Origin: Lota lota
Taxonomy: Eukaryota; Chordata; Actinopteri; Gadiformes; Lotidae
DNA: 64,000 nucleotides
Assembly: GCA_026745465.1 (NCBI GenBank)
Contig: JACYXH010000816.1
Location: 868,501-932,500 of the forward strand
Reading direction: 5' to 3'
This document shows, one piece after another, positions 34,330 to 47,594 of this stretch. The notes beneath the pieces were generated by a model, which saw nothing but the letters and a program-made list of their open reading frames with translations, had not been told where the DNA came from and did no database searches. Every line of letters starts with the position of its first letter. Within the stretch, counting starts at the first letter, position 1. Made by a program: the position numbers and the translations under genes.

Positions 34330-34605
34330 CAACAAAACAATCTCCATTAAAGAACTGTACGTACATGGACAACTCGGCTGTCTGCTGACTCATCGACAGC
34401 CAGCGGCATCAGCTCTGCTTGTTTTAACCTATGCAAAAAGGCTTTTAAATACATCTGTTGCAAGAGCTTCAACTCTTCTGATCGTTAGTGTGCAAGACAT
34501 TGGTCTTTTTCAGATAGACGGAATGATGTTCTTCTTCACCTTACCTTCGCTACCGATTCAAGGACAGCTAGCATGCAGTCTTTCACCGTTTCTCCAAAGT
34601 GGATA
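34330..34605 (-). pseudogene. Decayed hAT-type transposase fragment
   Basis: On the minus strand from about 34603 the translation reads HFGETVKDCMLAVLESVAK; further on, near 34440-34380, it reads LKQAELMPLAVDESADS followed by a hydrophobic stretch. In hAT-derived proteins of the ZBED/GTF2IRD2-like group, a conserved 'KxCMLxV' helix precedes a segment ending 'LAxDESTD' that carries a catalytic Asp. The spacing fits. Internal stops (for instance just after AKVR) show it is dead. The C-terminal dimerisation region and terminal repeats were not found. Confidence 0.48.
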
Positions 34606-34808
34606 CTATTATTACCTATTAGAGGACAAGTAAATAGCTCTCATTCTTACTCAGAAACTACTTATTTTCAGGGAAAGAGATTCTGATTGTTTATGTTCTA
34701 ACAAATAATTGTGCGGGCCGCCGATTGAATAGGCCTGGCCTACCACTACAGCTGAATGTATACTACGTCAAAACATGCAAACAGTGCAGTGATCCTTCAA
34801 ACCAGGAT

Positions 34809-34822
34809 GGGGGGGGGGGGGG
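34809..34822 (+). repeat. Poly-G tract, G14
   Basis: Fourteen consecutive G, possibly part of a four-stranded structure and prone to length variation. Confidence 0.92.
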
Positions 34823-34971
34823 CATAGAAAACAAGAGTGCACGTAATGGGGAGAAAATATTTATAATGAGAAGGAGAGAGTGAGTCTGGTGGATACAAAG
34901 GTGTCACATCGTAGATGCACAAGTTACTTATAAAATACATTAAGACATCAAGATACAAATGAAGATGGAGG

Positions 34972-34973
<2 letters not shown>

Positions 34974-35006
<33 letters not shown>
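34974..35006. repeat. (GT)16 microsatellite
   Basis: About 33 bp of perfect GT. Confidence 0.94.
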
Positions 35007-35007
<1 letters not shown>

Positions 35008-35247
35008 TAGTCTGTATGCTTGAATGTATGTGTGTGTGTGCATACGCTCCTTTCCTTGCATGGTTCTCCAATATGTTACTAATACTGAGTCGTGACATTT
35101 TGGAAAATGCAACATCCACTCTCCACCCATCTCCCATAATGCACTAGTTCATCAGAAAGTATATCATCCTTCCATCAAGCTATATATCCATCAATGCGTC
35201 CTTCCATCCAATCTCTCTTAAACATGTGGTTCTGTCTTGCTGTGTCT

Positions 35248-35250
<3 letters not shown>

Positions 35251-35298
<48 letters not shown>
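35251..35298. repeat. (GT)24 microsatellite
   Basis: Forty-eight bp of perfect GT following a CTCTCT leader. Confidence 0.95.
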
Positions 35299-36998
<1,700 letters not shown>

Positions 36999-37179
36999 CT
37001 ATGTAAGTGCACAGCTGTTCACCACAAAGACGGAGCACAGTATCTGGGGAAATGCCATCTTATTAAAAGCATAGGTTTTTCCAAAACTTCATTTCATCAT
37101 TTATACCTTCGCCTGTCATGACTGGAATACGTAAAACCCTGTACATATACCAGTTGCTGCTGGTAGAGGTGGTGAAGGG

Positions 37180-37194
37180 CCAGTAGGGGGCGCT
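37180..37194 (+). promoter_or_regulatory. Strong CTCF-type motif
   Basis: CCAGTAGGGGGCGCT matches the vertebrate CTCF consensus CCASYAGRKGGCRC at every core position. It lies at the start of a GC-rich 400-bp block. Orientation is plus. CTCF binds this motif to organise chromatin loops; binding here is inferred. Confidence 0.55.
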
Positions 37195-37796
37195 CCTCCC
37201 TCTGGCCTATGTAGTGTCCCCACTGACCCAGTGGAAGGGGACCCCCTGTGGTCACACGTCAAAGGGATCGGCCGTAGGGCCATCAACGGATGTCCTCCAG
37301 CTCTTTTAAATTCGTTTTTCACACAATGTGAGGGAGTACAACCCCCCCCCCCCCCCCGGCCTGGAGGACCGGGGGGGGGGGGGGGGCTGCTTTTCGTCCG
37401 GCCCCTACCCTTCAACCCGTCTGATGAGGTTAAACCTACCAGGGGGGGTAAAACCTTCCATCGGTCGCAGGTCACTGGATCATCCCTCTTCATCGCCACA
37501 AAATGGCAGTCAAGGAGAGGGTGTCGCACACGGTGATCCAAACACATCGACAACGGTCCACCTATACACATTCGACCGAGTCGGTCTGTGTTATCGGACC
37601 GGGCTGTGGAATCATGGGACATGTGTCTAGACGTGCACTGGCGTTGACCTTTGCACTCAGATTCAAGCTGTGTTGATCATGGGCCACAAAGCCAACTCAA
37701 CGTGCGCAGGAGGTCGGCCTCTCTGACTGATCCATGCAGCGCTGAGGATGGCATCCAGGCTACGTTTATAAAGCAATGTTCTCACATGAAGCCCTA
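37195..37796. other. GC-rich block around the C16/G16 hairpin
   Basis: Higher GC than the surroundings, with open frames on both strands (37116-37622 minus; 37231-37536 and 37328-37630 plus). These run through the poly-C/poly-G tracts and give proline and glycine runs. No domain was recognised; it may be an old GC-rich transposon. Confidence 0.35.
37342..37386. repeat. C16 and G16 tracts forming an 18-bp hairpin
   Basis: C16 (37342-37357), then GGCCTGGAGGACC, then G16 (37371-37386). The tracts are mutually complementary, and the inner GG/CC adds two more pairs, leaving a 9-nt loop. Either strand could instead form a G-quadruplex or i-motif. Such tracts are also prone to assembly and polymerase errors. 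Confidence 0.93.
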
Positions 37797-38400
37797 ATGT
37801 CTTTAGTAAGCAATTCCTAAACAGTTAAAACATGAAAGTGTATTAGATCATTTATAAAGCGTAAGTTGATGATTAACAAACATGTACAACGTGTTAAAAC
37901 TGCTTTATAAAAAATTAAAAAGCTGAAATGTATGATAAGTTCAGCTATAAACAATCAGTTCAGTCTTTTTTGTGAGTTCATCTTAAGTGAGGACTATATG
38001 CCTAATAAGTAATAAGTAATTCTACTTATTACTTGGTATTGCTGCAATGGTACTTAAAGGCATTTCCTGCTTTTAAATGTAATTAATAAATGCTAAGTAA
38101 GGCATCAGTCGTCCTCACTTTAGAAAAAGTTCACACAAAATAACTAAACTAACCATTCATTGCAGAATTATTAAGTGTTTATAAAGCATTACATTTTAAA
38201 TGGTTTGTAAATCAATAACTTGCACTTTATAAATTATATTAGAAACCATTGTCTTATTAATAATTTGTAACAGATTCTGAATCGCCTTACTAATGAGTAT
38301 TCATGTTTGAGCAATGCTTAATAAATAAGAAATGTGCTGTTTACTACTGATTTATTAATGCTTAAAAGTTATTAAAAGTTATACTGCAGTTATTCTAATA
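37797..38400. repeat. AT-rich block of TTTATAAAG/TTAATAA units, probable degenerate repeat
   Basis: Repeated short words (TTTATAAAGC, TTATTAATAA, AAAAGTTATTAAAAGTTAT) of the kind found in AT-rich fish MITEs flank the clear foldback element at 37972-38134. Outer boundaries could not be fixed. Confidence 0.4.
37972..38134. mobile_element. 163-bp foldback (MITE-like) element
   Basis: The left end GTGAGTTCATCTTAAGTGAG pairs with the right end; the reverse complement of the right reads GTGAACTTTTTCTAAAGTGA. Both continue with GGAC and TGCCT. The inverted arms are about 32-35 bp. No coding capacity. It sits inside, or beside, a larger AT-rich repeat. Confidence 0.68.
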
Positions 38401-38586
38401 TGCTACCGCCCAATCCTCAATCAAAACATGCAGAAAGTAAGCAGACAGAAACATAAAGTGAGAGAAGAAAGGACCTACTCTTGGAATAATAATACCTGTC
38501 ATTGCTTCCCTGTGATGAAGATCTAAAACAATAGAAATGTTTCATCGATAGATATGATAGGTCTTGGACGTGCAAGCCTTTCTATA

Positions 38587-38612
38587 CCTCTGGTGGCCAC
38601 TAGGGGTGGGCG
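38587..38612. promoter_or_regulatory. Two overlapping, opposed CTCF-like motifs
   Basis: On the plus strand GGCCACTAGGGGTGGGC resembles the CTCF core. On the minus strand GGCCACCAGAGGTATAG does too. They share the central GTGGCCAC palindrome. Each is imperfect at the 3' GGCGC end. Confidence 0.4.
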
Positions 38613-38721
38613 TGTTACACTATATTAACCAGACGATGGTGGTAGAGTATTACTCGTGATACTTACTGTGCGACAGCGGCATATTCTCTCATGTAGGCCT
38701 ACTCTGCAGCATTGCAGTTTA

Positions 38722-38843
<122 letters not shown>

Positions 38844-39104
38844 TCACTTGATTCTGTATGCAAGTGTCAAGCGAGAGAAAATTTGATAACAAATCGAGGG
38901 ACTGATGTGTATAGGTGAATGTGTTTACTGTCAACACTCTCTCTACGTACACTCTCTCGCTCTGCTACAGTTAATCTCAAATGATGATGATTCATCTCTA
39001 TAAATGATGCATCTTCAGCTTTGCCAAGACACTTATATCCTGCCAAGTAGCCCTGATCCAGCTCTGTTACTCACTGCCTCCATGGTCCTACATTGCTGTT
39101 GTAG

Positions 39105-39105
<1 letters not shown>

Positions 39106-39187
<82 letters not shown>
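39106..39187. repeat. (GT)41 microsatellite
   Basis: 82 bp of uninterrupted GT, only 263 bp after the previous array. Confidence 0.98.
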
Positions 39188-39189
<2 letters not shown>

Positions 39190-39359
39190 AGCAATGTGGG
39201 CAAAACGTTTTTAGTCTGAACAATCAATTTATGTTAATTTGATTTGCATAAATACTGACTATGACTTTACTTATCTTAAAGAAAGTAGATTATTGGAGTA
39301 GTGAATGTGCTGCACTACATCCATTTCGATTTTGAGCCTTTTTGGTACCTGTCGATATC

Positions 39360-39870
39360 CGTCCAATGGTGATGTTGATTGGATGTTTTGATTGGCTGCG
39401 GCCTGCACTTGCTGTTAATTGGGTTGTTTGTTTTGGAATGCGGCCGGAGCTGTCACGAGACGCCGCGCAGTTAGTTTTCAAGCGTTTATATAACAATTTA
39501 TTTGAGCCTTTACATGTTTTCTTTAAAACGTTACGCTAGCCGTTGTCTTACGCTTTAGTTTCATTCAGTTGAAGTGCTTCGGACGCATCTAAACAGTTTC
39601 GCTTGTGTCTGAGCCAACGTTTGTCTTCCGGTTGGAGTGCGTCGCGCTCGTTTCCATACACGCACACATCCTCACACGCACACGTCCTCACCCATGCGCT
39701 GCCCCGAACCCGCCTGGACTCCACGTCGAGGCGTCTGCTAACGGTGACTGAGCCGTGCGTACCCACCACACCAGCCCATTCGTTCTGGAAGTGCTTTCGC
39801 ACCATGCGAATTGTGAAGCGCCCACTGCGCGTCTCCAAGTGCGCATGGCTCGATAAACCAGCCACGACAG
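39360..39870 (+). promoter_or_regulatory. CpG-rich, promoter-like block
   Basis: By hand count about 40 CpG dinucleotides fall between 39440 and 39863, far above the rest of the window. Upstream are three CCAAT-type cores (CCAAT 39363-39367; ATTGG 39378-39382 and 39391-39395) and a TATA-like TTTATATAA at 39485-39493. A plus frame of 101 codons starts at 39603 and an overlapping minus frame covers the same bases; neither shows a known domain. It could be an isolated CpG-island promoter, or a young CpG-rich transposon not yet eroded by methylation. Confidence 0.4.
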
Positions 39871-40989
39871 GATGGATGGATCAAACGAAAGGAAAAGGAT
39901 ATGCATAAGCACACCATCCAGTATTCGCTGGACATTCAGACATAGCATCTGTATACAGCTAGCGTATCATTTCAAGCGTAAAGGTGTGCGGTACAGTGCA
40001 CACGCTCTATGCAGTTTTGTGTGTTCGCCTGTGTGTGCGCGTCGACTTCCTTATGTTGTCCTGAACCTTACCGTGAAGTTTGACCCCGATTGTTTTCCAC
40101 AGCAACCCTACAGCTGTGCCATTGTCACCAATAATCACTTGTTGCACCATGCTACTTAATCAATGTACTCTTGCTGTTAAAGTGTTAACCAACTTTGCAT
40201 TCACTTATCAGCACAGAACATGTCTGTCTATAGCTGTTATGTTCATATGCGTGGTTGTGCAAAATGCTTGGCGGTGCATGTATTGATGCATAATGTCAAT
40301 CATACACTCCTGCATCAGTAGAGCAGGTCAACCATACTATTAGAAACGATGTGAATAACTCAACAAAGGAATGTCTTAAGAGAGGCTGAGTCTATGGCCA
40401 TGGTTCTCCCCGCTCTAAAACACAGGACGGGCAGCAGGAATAATTAACATGGACACCCAATCCATCCATTCATATATTTCATGTAACCTTAATGGTTTTG
40501 GACACATAGTGTATATATATAACTGTAGCCAGATGGCCAAGGGTGTGATTGTATTATTTTCAATCGTATGACATATCCAGTGACCGTTGAAATACTATCT
40601 TGTACTAGAGGGAATACCGACACTCCCAGCTTGATGCTGACGGGTGTAATAAACCTGCCAGCGAAACTCCACTGTATGTTTCAACATTGCATTGGTTGGA
40701 CATGCTTAAAATAACTTTAGATTAGATTCCTAATATGGTGAGCGATGGCAGGTGGCCACGTGACTTGAAGGCACGCTAGCCTATCCCCCTCTGGTTCTCC
40801 TTAAGGTTAATTAGTCACACATCCCTACAGCTGTCCCAGCATTTCAGTCTTAGCATAGGGCCTGTGTGTGTGATGTAACGGGCTCCATTAGAGACAGATA
40901 CAGAGCGGTCCGTTATGATACTGTGTGCAGTCCTTCCATTACAACTCATCACCATCAAGCAGATCGTGACCCTGCTTTAACAGATGACA
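39871..40989. other. Non-coding stretch
   Basis: No gene. An E-box CACGTGAC lies at about 40757-40764. CpG content falls back to background after 40060. Confidence 0.42.
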
Positions 40990-41229
40990 CCAGATGTCAC
41001 GCACGTGCGCACGCACGCACACACACATTTTCTCTCTATCACGCACACACATTGTCTCCCAAACACACTCACTCACCCATCTCGCACACACTCACCCTCT
41101 CTCAAACACACTCACCCTCTCTCAAACACACTCACCCTCTCTCAAACACACTCACCCTCTATCTCGCTCACACACTCTCTCGAACTCACGTACTCTCTCT
41201 GCACACACACTCTCCATCTCTCGCACACG

Positions 41230-41260
<31 letters not shown>

Positions 41261-41338
41261 CCTCCATCTCTCTCTCACACACACGCACACACACCCTCCA
41301 TCTCTCTCACAGACACACACGCACACACACACCCTCCA

Positions 41339-41370
<32 letters not shown>

Positions 41371-41483
41371 GCACACACGCACACACACACCCTCCCTCCA
41401 TCTCTCTCTCACACACACGCACGCACACACACACACACACACACACCCTCCATCTCTCTCTCACACACACGCACGCACGCAGT
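40990..41483. repeat. CA/CT compound minisatellite-like array
   Basis: First a 20-bp unit CTCAAACACACTCACCCTCT repeats about three and a half times (41081-41160). Then CCCTCCATCTCTCTCTCAC blocks alternate with CA/CACG runs about five times to 41470. The result is three overlapping spurious plus frames of up to 226 codons rich in His, Thr, Ser and Leu. Confidence 0.92.
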
Positions 41484-41659
41484 GTGGACAAGCTGTGTGA
41501 TGTGCTCACACCGCGGAACTGTATCCCTTCACTTCAGAAAGTGTGACAGCATTTTTATAATGAAGTGCATCCTGAGTGGATTAGAGTGGACAGAGAGGGA
41601 CACTTGTTGTCTGACATGACGAACTCGCTCGCGGGGCCATCCGCGTGGATGTCATGCAC

Positions 41660-41830
41660 TATTTGTAAGATTGATGCACAGCCCAAGGAAGCCACAGGCA
41701 GGCACTCCACATAACAATAGCGGTGACATTAATGGATATGCACATTAACAAAGTTTTGCAGCTGGGGAGAAAAGGAAATAACTCGACTACTAGCGACAGG
41801 ATTGCAATTGATGCAATTAAAGAGCTAGGT
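41660..41830. promoter_or_regulatory. Candidate conserved non-coding element
   Basis: Repeat-free, with a cluster of factor-like cores: TGACATTAATGGATATGCAC (POU/homeodomain type), TTAACAAAG (SOX/TCF type), GCAGCTGG (E-box) and TTGATGCAATTAAAG. The clustering is seen; function is inferred. Confidence 0.3.
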
Positions 41831-44800
41831 GGGGGGAGTGGAATCAGTCAAATACTGATGAATGTATGAGTGTTTGTGTCGTTGGGTTTATGCTGTTTTC
41901 AAAATGCTCAAATGTTTTATTTACAGTTGGAAATATTTGTGCCATTAAAAAAACCACATCTTTTGAGTTTAGTGGTAAAGATGTTTAATACCTTTTTTTG
42001 TTAAGAGTCAATACTTTAAGTGGAAACATTTGTATGTACATGATTAGCAAATATATCACTCCAAGGAGTGTTACATATAAATCACATATGCTTTACTTTA
42101 ATAATAAACCCCACATTCCATCTCATGGAGCCGGAAATCTGAAGCATTCTCCCTGAATACACACTAAACGTTCCCTCTTGTGTACGTTGTCCAAAACTGA
42201 GGAACATACTCCATTGATGCTCATCAAGCCAGCTGGTTTTATTTGATTTACAGAAGGCGTCAAAGCAACAGGCTAAAGGCGGGCCTTTGGATATTACTAA
42301 GCAAATGTGACTCGTCTTCAAATTATTTGTGGAGAGTGTCCTCACCTGATTTTACAGCAAAAAAATATATATATATGACGCAGGTGACTCTTATTTTTTG
42401 GTAAGATCCCATGATTCTGAACCAGGTGCCGGAAATTTTTGAAGTTATAATAAAACAGATGTCAAAAAGTAAACAGGTGAATCCAATGTGGTACGTTGGC
42501 TGGCATGGCTACTGACACATCGTTTAACATGGGATGCATAGATGGTAGAGGAAACACACAAGTGAAGGTGGCTGCCAAATAACACAGGTGACAGTATATT
42601 CTACTTCAGACTAGAGTAAAATACATCAGTTATAGGCTGCAAATAGACTACAGGGGAAGTTCTGGAAAACCTTCCCTGATTGCATCGCCAGCATGGAAAT
42701 AAATGTTGAGCCCAAACGTACTTCGATATACGTCAACATCTTAGGAGGAATAACGGCAGTGTTTGTTTCCAGCATTCTCAGGGAAAATAAGGACATAGCA
42801 TTTGATGGTCATGCCTTAGAAGAAGCATATCAAATAACAGCTGTGGGCAAAAGGTAACTCAAACTTGCACTGTGGCGCTGAGCCTATATCCTGTATAAGG
42901 ATCTTAATCCATCACCTCGTCACCACCTCCACACCCTTCTGTCGGTTGGTTATTCTTGTGCCTCTTGGGTGGATAGATAAAGCACGTTGGCACACATGGG
43001 CCAACGTTACGCACCCATGAATTCCTAAAGTTTTGGTCCAGTCTCTTATTTGTTTATGTTTCAAATCATCTGGTTGCCTTTTTATTCAATTATTGAAAAA
43101 AATACATATTTCTTCTGCATATGTACATCCACCATGTGTACTTGAAGCATTAGCCAGCTGGTTGAATGAGGTAAATTTAGTTTGAATGAATTGGTTCTTG
43201 TTGCAGTCGTCAAGATCGAATGGATGGTATACGCCACAGAGGGAGAAATAAAACAAAAACTTTGCTGGCCCTTTGCTTAACATTACCACCTTGTCAGCTC
43301 ACTAAAAGGATATGCTGTGAGAGTAAATAGGTTCCACATCCAGCCTGTCGGACGAACTGTTAAATGGCTTTAAACACTGGAGAACCCCATTTACATCAGA
43401 ATATCCCTTAGTAAAGTTGGCATTCATTTCAAATTGCATACAAGTGATGAGGGGCAAGTTTGCATATCTTTATTCACAACCCAAACCAATTTCTATTCTA
43501 GAATCAGAAGAAGGTTAAGGTTGTCCCATTTAATTTGATCTCAAGCCCCAGTGTCTCCCTCAGTCTCAAAAACCACATGCCGAATGTAGGTTTACTTTTA
43601 TAATTAAGGTATCCCCTCCCTCCCCTCGATTATTTCAGCCTCGTTCACCTGTCTTTAATGTCAGGGCACCTGTGTTTTAATTTGCTTTGTGTTCTTCTCA
43701 TTTTCATGACATTTACTCTACAGCAACTTGTCAAGTACATGCAATTCCTTTTGTTCACTCCTTGTCTTCCATTTCAGCTTGCAATTCCAAGCAGTTTCCC
43801 TGGTCTCTCTCGTGTCTGTTTAATCCCCTCGTTCTTCCTGCAACTCATATCAGGCCTTCTTGTATTTCTGTTGTTCCACCTTATGCTGCCAGGCATGAAG
43901 ATCCTAAGACCCATTTTTTTTCTTCCAAGTCCATGTCTCCCAATTGTTCCTGTCCATTACCTCCTTGTCTTCCCCTCGGTTCCACCATCCCTGTATTTTT
44001 CGTTTTGCCTCAGGGCATTGCATTTGTACATTTCTTAAGTCTTCAACTTCAAAAAACGAAAACACTGAAAACCGGATAATTGTTGCCGACAGAGCAATTG
44101 GCTTCAGTGTAGAACGAGGAATGTTCTTGAGAACAAACGTAACGGACTGAAATGGTTGGTCCTCCTGCCAAAACATCCTTCCTGCGTGAACTGAAGAGGA
44201 GTACAAAGAGGACCGCCTTATACAGCCAAACAATAGACGACTGTCGTCCGTATTCTTAGGAAAAGAGGACACAAGAAAATTGGCAAAATGCATCTATTTC
44301 AAACTCCGCTTGTTTAAGTGTCACTCAATATCACACAAAAGTAATGTGTGACGTATATACCTATATTTAAAGCGTGTGAGGGACCGACCAGTAAGGCACA
44401 AGGAGTTGCAGGTGGATTGTTCAAAAAGCGTGGTTTATTTTTTCCCTAAAATAAATATATATATATACACTGAAGATTATATACATAAAAATAGACATGG
44501 TAAAACTAGTGAATGTACACACATGGTGCTCATCAGGGTTTTCACGGCCAGTGGAGCTGATCGGTTTACATGGATGTGTGTGTGACCCTGGTGCTGCAGG
44601 CACATAATGCTAAAGCAACACTGTGTTTGCTTTCAAATAAGAATAAGAAGGATGATTGTAGGCGTAGCAGCATAGACTTTGCCTTATTGGCTGGTCCCGT
44701 GTGCACTGAATATTGAACGATGGACCAATCGACGTGGGCCGCGCCCACATTTCCAACGGCGTCCGGAGGAATACGTGCCACACTGCGCAGCACACGTCCT

Positions 44801-47235
44801 CAACGCTGCTCTGTCACCGCTGGAGGGGTACACCCCTCCCAAGCACATGACCCAACACATAATCTGCCCTACTGAATGTGTTTTATCAACACACCGGAAC
44901 TAGCTGTATAACAATACACCGAGCTGGTCCATGGAGCAACTGGAGCAGAATAAGAAAGCACACTCCTTTATCCTAACTCTGACCTTTTGGTCTTGCATCC
45001 TCTACTCTGCATGGTTTCACACACCAATGGGCTCTTCCATCGTTGTTATCTTGCCTTCACATGTCGTTTCTTGAACTAATTTGTGAATTACCTAACAGCG
45101 AGAGCTCCGTATCTGTCTCTCTTTGACTCCCTTCCTACTCCACCATCGTGTTTCCACACAGTACCTTTCCATGGCCTTGGTGTTCTCCCTGTTCCACTGC
45201 ATTGTTTTCTGTGATACCATTATTTCTTAAGGTTACACAAAACACGATCAAAAGAAATGTCTAAATACCTATTTTTTTTAGTAAGTAGTTAATCTCATAT
45301 ACTTAACACATATCATTGTAATGGAATGATTGTGCGGACTATAATGATTTTCTCAAAAGATAATACAGACAGCAAGATACATCCAACCCACATAGGTCAG
45401 GATACGAAGTGTTGGCTGCATCTTAAGAGCACAGTTAATACATTTTGAGTAATGAGTAACAGGGGGTAGACCAAGCACTGGGAGCTATCACCAGCATTGA
45501 TACCTATATTTCTATTTTTGTTCTTCTGAACTTGTGTTGCGCAGTGTCGAAAGACCTGTGGCACATGGATATCAAATTTGACACTGCATGAATGTACATT
45601 TCTAGCCTTTTGAATGATGTGGTCTCACATACATGACATTTTAACGGGGATTTTACAGAAGGAAAGGCAGCAGGCCTGAAAGGGGCGGAGTTACCTAGCG
45701 TTTCCTGTTGTTACGGATATATTCATTTGAAGGTCAACTCATTCGCTGAGTGGCGAGGTGGATGTTTCAGAAGAACATTTTAACAAATGTATTTATGCAG
45801 TGGCCAGTCTAGTACCCAGCTTTGCTTTCAAGCCTTTACAGAAACTTTGTCCAAGGACTGGTGTCCGGACGCGCAGTTTTACCTTGTCTTCCCACCGGCT
45901 ATAGAAAACGTTACGTATACCAGTGCTGGCCAAGTTTGCATTCACTGTTGACCCAGGAGGGATACCAACGACGGGAAGACCATGCTTTCATTTTAATAAT
46001 CAGCCATTAGCAGGAAGGAGTTCTCCAACAAACACCCTAACACAAACACAACATTGGACAAGTCAGACAGGGTCATCTCCCAATCAGGGAAAGCTTTCTC
46101 TTTGAAGGCGGAGCTCAAACACCTGAGCAACTTGGCTTCAGTGTTCACTCTTGAGACTGACTTCTGGTTCACTTAGTTTACTGTGCTATTACGTTATATC
46201 AGAATAACGTTTTTGAAGATGTATCCTCTGTCTTGTCTTTAAACATCAGTGAAGAACTGCTCTCTACGAAACAGTATAAAGGTGGTTCCCCTGTAAACGC
46301 CACTTCAGGTCAGATACAGCAAGCTGCAAGTAGTCTGAGGAGGACCCATTCAAGAAAGGAGTGAAAAGCCTTCCTTTTTAAATGGTGGCGGTAGAGAAAG
46401 GGACGATACAGAAATCACCCATGACACTTAAGGTAATTGTGCCATAAAAGTCCCATTATGTCGGTCACATGGTAAAGTAACAAGTATGGTAATGGTATCA
46501 TGAAGTGCTAGCTGAAACATTTTTTTGTTTCATTTTAGAGGAGGTAAATGTTAGTGAAGCAAAACGTTCATTATGCGTTAGTTGGAATGTTCATTGTGTC
46601 ATCGTCATGACATTTAATTCTGTATAAAGCACACATCATAGACACGGATCAGTTATTATATAATAGTTTATTAGTGAATTTCGTTTGATGTGCAATGTTG
46701 ATCCATTTGCCAGTAATGTGTCATAATACTTAGGTTAACTGCAATGGATATTGTCACTTTGCTTTTAGTTAAATGTTTTCTATACATTTCACACTACTGA
46801 AACTTGTGCAACTCGTCTTTTGTAAACATGGAGGGGAATTCAGAATAAGAACTTTCATTAGGAACCAGAGCTTAGTAGCATGTTTTTATTTTCATTGCTT
46901 CATTAATGATGCATCATTGCAGTTTCATGTCTTAATAAGCTGGTGGGCCTCGTTGCACAGACCATTGCACACGCCAGGGGGGATTACCATGAGCCCGTAC
47001 AAGCATACACACACACACACACAGGGTTGTTTCTCTCACTAGCGGCGATGCCGGTCCAAGAACACCCCTTTCTAGAGGTTCCACAGATCTGAAAAAGGTC
47101 AACTCCTGTCCGTGCACAATTGTACCTTTAAATGATAAATTAGATGAAAAATATCCTGAAGCTGTCCAATATCAACTGAAAATATAGTTCACAGATAGTG
47201 TGGCACCCCGAGGGGACAGTCAGTAAAGGTCCACG
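41831..47235. other. Long non-coding stretch
   Basis: Low complexity is limited to (TA)n at 42365-42375 and 44455-44466 and (CA)n at 47007-47023. A pyrimidine-leaning segment at 43640-44035 carries overlapping hydrophobic plus frames and a facing minus frame; its opening (TTCACCTGTCTTTAATGTCA, GCACCTGTGTTTTAATTTGC) recalls untranslated tails of fish retroelements. A purine/GC patch at 44700-44840 contains GGGCCGCGCCCAC. No gene could be supported. Confidence 0.4.
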
Positions 47236-47277
47236 CTATGGTTTAAACCCATTCAGGCTTCTTTATTTAAACCATAG
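47236..47277. repeat. Inverted repeat, perfect 12-bp arms
   Basis: CTATGGTTTAAA and TTTAAACCATAG are separated by 18 bp. The sequence just upstream begins GTGTGGCACCCCGAGGGG and may be part of a repeat. Confidence 0.85.
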
Positions 47278-47594
47278 TAAAAATTAATAAAAAAGGAACA
47301 AACGGGGTGGGGATAATAAAGGGCAACAAAGGTTCCTCCCGGACCGGGGTATCTTCTCCTGGGGTAGTCGCTCCTTGGATCGCGCCTGAGGAGGGGGGAA
47401 CACAAGACAACAGGCATGAGCAGGTTGGCTGTCAGTCCGAGGAAAACAGGGTAGCGCAGCTAGCCTTCTTAGCTCGTCTTCTCTTTTGTGGCAATCCTTC
47501 AGGTCCAGAGGCCATCTTCATACAATCCAGAAGATTCTCCATTCAGTCATTCATTCACGTTCTCGGCCAGAGGCCGCTTACCGTGCGTAGGGAG

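Noticed and set aside
39548-39908. A protein-coding exon in the CpG-rich block
   Set aside because: Frames are open on both strands with no recognised domain or clear splice sites; open frames are expected in stop-poor GC-rich DNA.
40866-41619. Open frames of 168-226 codons rich in His, Thr, Ser and Leu
   Set aside because: They are translations of the CA/CT array at 40990-41483 in three frames at once; no unique domain remains after removing the repeat.
43640-44293. Hydrophobic plus-strand frames of 126-130 codons and a facing 129-codon frame
   Set aside because: The pyrimidine-rich composition explains the hydrophobic residues; frames overlap on both strands and the opening resembles a retroelement untranslated tail.
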